A stretch of DNA of 64,000 nucleotides, from contig NZ_ASRV01000127.1 of the NCBI RefSeq assembly GCF_000401215.1, positions 1 to 64,000 on the forward strand, in the 5' to 3' direction. The notes under the pieces are model-generated. The model saw nothing but the letters and a program-made list of their open reading frames with translations. It did no database searches and was not told the DNA's origin. The DNA comes from Clostridium sartagoforme AAU1. GTDB taxonomy: Bacteria; Bacillota; Clostridia; Clostridiales; Clostridiaceae. This document shows, one piece after another, positions 62,385 through 64,000 of the stretch. How positions within the stretch are numbered: position 1 is the stretch's first letter; every line of letters begins with the position of its first letter. Both the position numbers and the translations under genes were made by a program.

Positions 62385-62773
62385 GCTGTTTCCTCCTTAA
62401 CACCACCGGGACAAAGGTTGTCCCACTCTCTGTGGAATTATCCATTTTTTATTACTATAATAATTTTAATTATTGCACAAATTAGTTTAATTTCTTTACT
62501 ACTTTTTACTACCTTATTTATTTTACTTGCTACTTAAAGTTTATGCAACTAAAATAAATGCAATATTGTGATTTTTATCGACTTTTTTATACTTTCTTAT
62601 TTATATTATAACCTAAATAAATATAATTTATAGACTATATAATAATTTTTCTTATTTTTTAATTATAATTCTTTATTTTTCAAATTTATTAAATATATAT
62701 TGTGTTTTAGTAAAATTAAGAAAAATAATTCAAAAAAGGAAGATGATTTTATTCAAGCTTCCTTTTGAATAGT
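62385..62773. promoter_or_regulatory. pfkA leader with a hairpin upstream of the ribosome site
   Basis: A stem GGGACAA/TTGTCCC (62408-62424), with an outer CCAC/GTGG (62403-62406 and 62432-62435), lies about 20 bases upstream of the pfkA ribosome site on the minus strand. The remaining 350 bp is AT-rich with no gene. The hairpin may regulate or stabilise the pfkA-pyk mRNA. Confidence 0.55.
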
Positions 62774-64000
62774 TTACTCTATAATTTTAACATTTTCTTC
62801 GCCAATAGTTTCCTTTAAGTAAATTATCGCTTCAGATTCTAAGTTTATCCATATATCCTTCGGCGCTCTGTAATTTTTTCTATCACTAACAGTAAAAATA
62901 AATACAGTAGTGTCACCCTTATACTCTGAAGGCATTCTTTTTAATTCTTTCATTAATTCTCTGCCCTCATCAATATTATTTACTCTAATATAAACTTTTG
63001 CTGTGTTTATTTTCTCCAAAGGTTCTATGCTTTCACATATAAGCTTTGGTAGCTCATCTTCCTTTATACTTACTCTTCCCTTTATAACAACTAAGCTATC
63101 TTCCTTAATAAATTCTCTAATTTTATCTAATGTCTTAGGAAATACTATGACTTCTATTACTCCTGTTAAATCTTCCATTTTTAAAAATGCCATCATAGTA
63201 TTATTTCTTGTTATCTTTTGATTGGCTTCTGCTATTATGCCCCCAAGTATTACTCTTTCTTCATCCCTTATTATATCTTCTGGTAAATCGCTTGCATTAT
63301 AACTTTCTTTTATTATTTCATACGACTTATAAATTTTCTGTATAGTAGTACTAGTTTGAACCTTTAGGCTATCTGCATATTCATCTAAAGGATGACCTGA
63401 AAGATATAATCCTGTCATTTCCTTTTCCATTGCTAAAAGATTTTTCTTTGCAAATTCCTTAATATTTGGATAATTAATCTCAGGCACTTCAATTTCTTCC
63501 TCTAATCCAAATAAACTCATTTGTCCATCTATATTTCTCTTCTTTTCATTGCTGACTCCATCCATTAATTTTTCATATACAGCTAAGAGCTTAGATCTAA
63601 AAACTTCAAAGCAATCAAGTGCTCCTGATTTTATTAGGCTTTCTATTGCTCTTTTATTTATAGATGACAAATCTATTTTATTTATAAAATCCATTAATGA
63701 TTCAAAATCACCTTTTTTATTTCTGGCTGCTACAATATTTTCTACAACATTATAACCAACATTTTTTATTGCTGCCAATCCAAATATAATTTTATCACCT
63801 TCAACAGTAAATTTAGAATAACTTTTATTTATATCTGGTGATAATACTTGTATTCCTAAACCCTCTGCAAAATTTATGTAATATGCTACTTTTTCACTTA
63901 TTCCCATAACAGAATTAAGCATTGCTGCTATAGTTTCTACAGGATAATATTTCATTAAATATGCCGTTTGATAACTTATTACAGCATATGCTGCTGCATG
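62774..64000 (-). CDS. dnaE: DNA polymerase III alpha subunit, C-terminal part
   Basis: The frame is open to the right window edge, so the gene's start is not in view. The visible 408 residues begin HAAAYAVISYQTAYLMKYYPVE, the conserved C-terminal part of the polymerase domain. The helix-hairpin-helix region (IAARNKKGDFESLMDFINKI), the OB-fold (VILGGIIAEANQKITRNNTMMAFLKMEDLTGVIEVIVFP) and the RPA-like end follow. It is the replicative polymerase. dnaE followed by pfkA and pyk is common in Firmicutes. Confidence 0.97.
   Translation of the reverse strand, partial: HAAAYAVISYQTAYLMKYYPVETIAAMLNSVMGISEKVAYYINFAEGLGIQVLSPDINKSYSKFTVEGDKIIFGLAAIKNVGYNVVENIVAARNKKGDFESLMDFINKIDLSSINKRAIESLIKSGALDCFEVFRSKLLAVYEKLMDGVSNEKKRNIDGQMSLFGLEEEIEVPEINYPNIKEFAKKNLLAMEKEMTGLYLSGHPLDEYADSLKVQTSTTIQKIYKSYEIIKESYNASDLPEDIIRDEERVILGGIIAEANQKITRNNTMMAFLKMEDLTGVIEVIVFPKTLDKIREFIKEDSLVVIKGRVSIKEDELPKLICESIEPLEKINTAKVYIRVNNIDEGRELMKELKRMPSEYKGDTTVFIFTVSDRKNYRAPKDIWINLESEAIIYLKETIGEENVKIIE

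Noticed and set aside
1-64000. tRNA or rRNA genes
   Set aside because: I looked for the usual GGTTCGAATCC-like T-arm and rRNA landmarks on both strands and saw none; the integration site is a protein gene, not a tRNA.

Overview
The window is a low-GC Firmicutes chromosome segment, most likely Clostridium sensu stricto. The evidence is the very AT-rich coding, strong AGGAGG-type ribosome sites, and the dnaE-pfkA-pyk-rlmD order at the right end. The species cannot be fixed from the sequence alone. Four zones are visible.

Zone 1 (1-2500) is decayed chromosome or element margin. It holds the end of a YczE/YitT-like membrane protein, a HAD hydrolase gene killed by a nonsense codon and by an IS200/IS605 insertion, a truncated protein of unknown role, and a relic of a cytosine-5 DNA methyltransferase.

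Zone 2 (about 2565-42645) is a large conjugative element, almost all on the minus strand. It starts with divergent ParA/ParB and a small repressor, continues with a giant methylase-helicase, RadC-like and primase-like proteins, MobC, a possible oriT and a MOB relaxase, then a VirD4 coupling protein. After that come two near-identical small pilin-like proteins, VirB2-, VirB3- and VirB6-like proteins, and an unusual Tad-type pilus set: prepilin peptidase, CpaB/SAF, TadZ, TadA/CpaF, TadC, TadB and TadE-like pseudopilins. A HigBA-type toxin-antitoxin pair sits between tadC and tadB. The VirB4 ATPase appears split into an N-terminal membrane-anchored protein and a C-terminal ATPase. The distal end carries a C39-like peptidase and two genes broken by frameshifts. 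At the parAB end lies a Kiwa-like anti-phage pair (kwaB/kwaA-like) in a convergent arrangement. I see no integrase for this element, so its recombinase is either outside the window or lost.

Zone 3 (43044-58033) is a second, independent integrative element of about 15 kb with a different codon style (more TTC, GCC and TTG starts). A tyrosine recombinase, a CI-like repressor, Xis and one long leftward operon are flanked by a 13-bp direct repeat, acatgcgcagtat, lying in the 3' end of rlmD. The element replaces the last codons of rlmD, and the original 3' end is stranded at 43004-43056. The operon carries a phage tape-measure protein and a DUF2577-type tail protein plus a sigma factor and a membrane-anchored beta-helix surface protein, but no recognisable capsid, portal, terminase or lysis genes. 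This is an unusual satellite-like layout.

Zone 4 (57993-64000) is core chromosome: rlmD (23S rRNA uridine methyltransferase), pyk, pfkA and the 3' part of dnaE, all on the minus strand.
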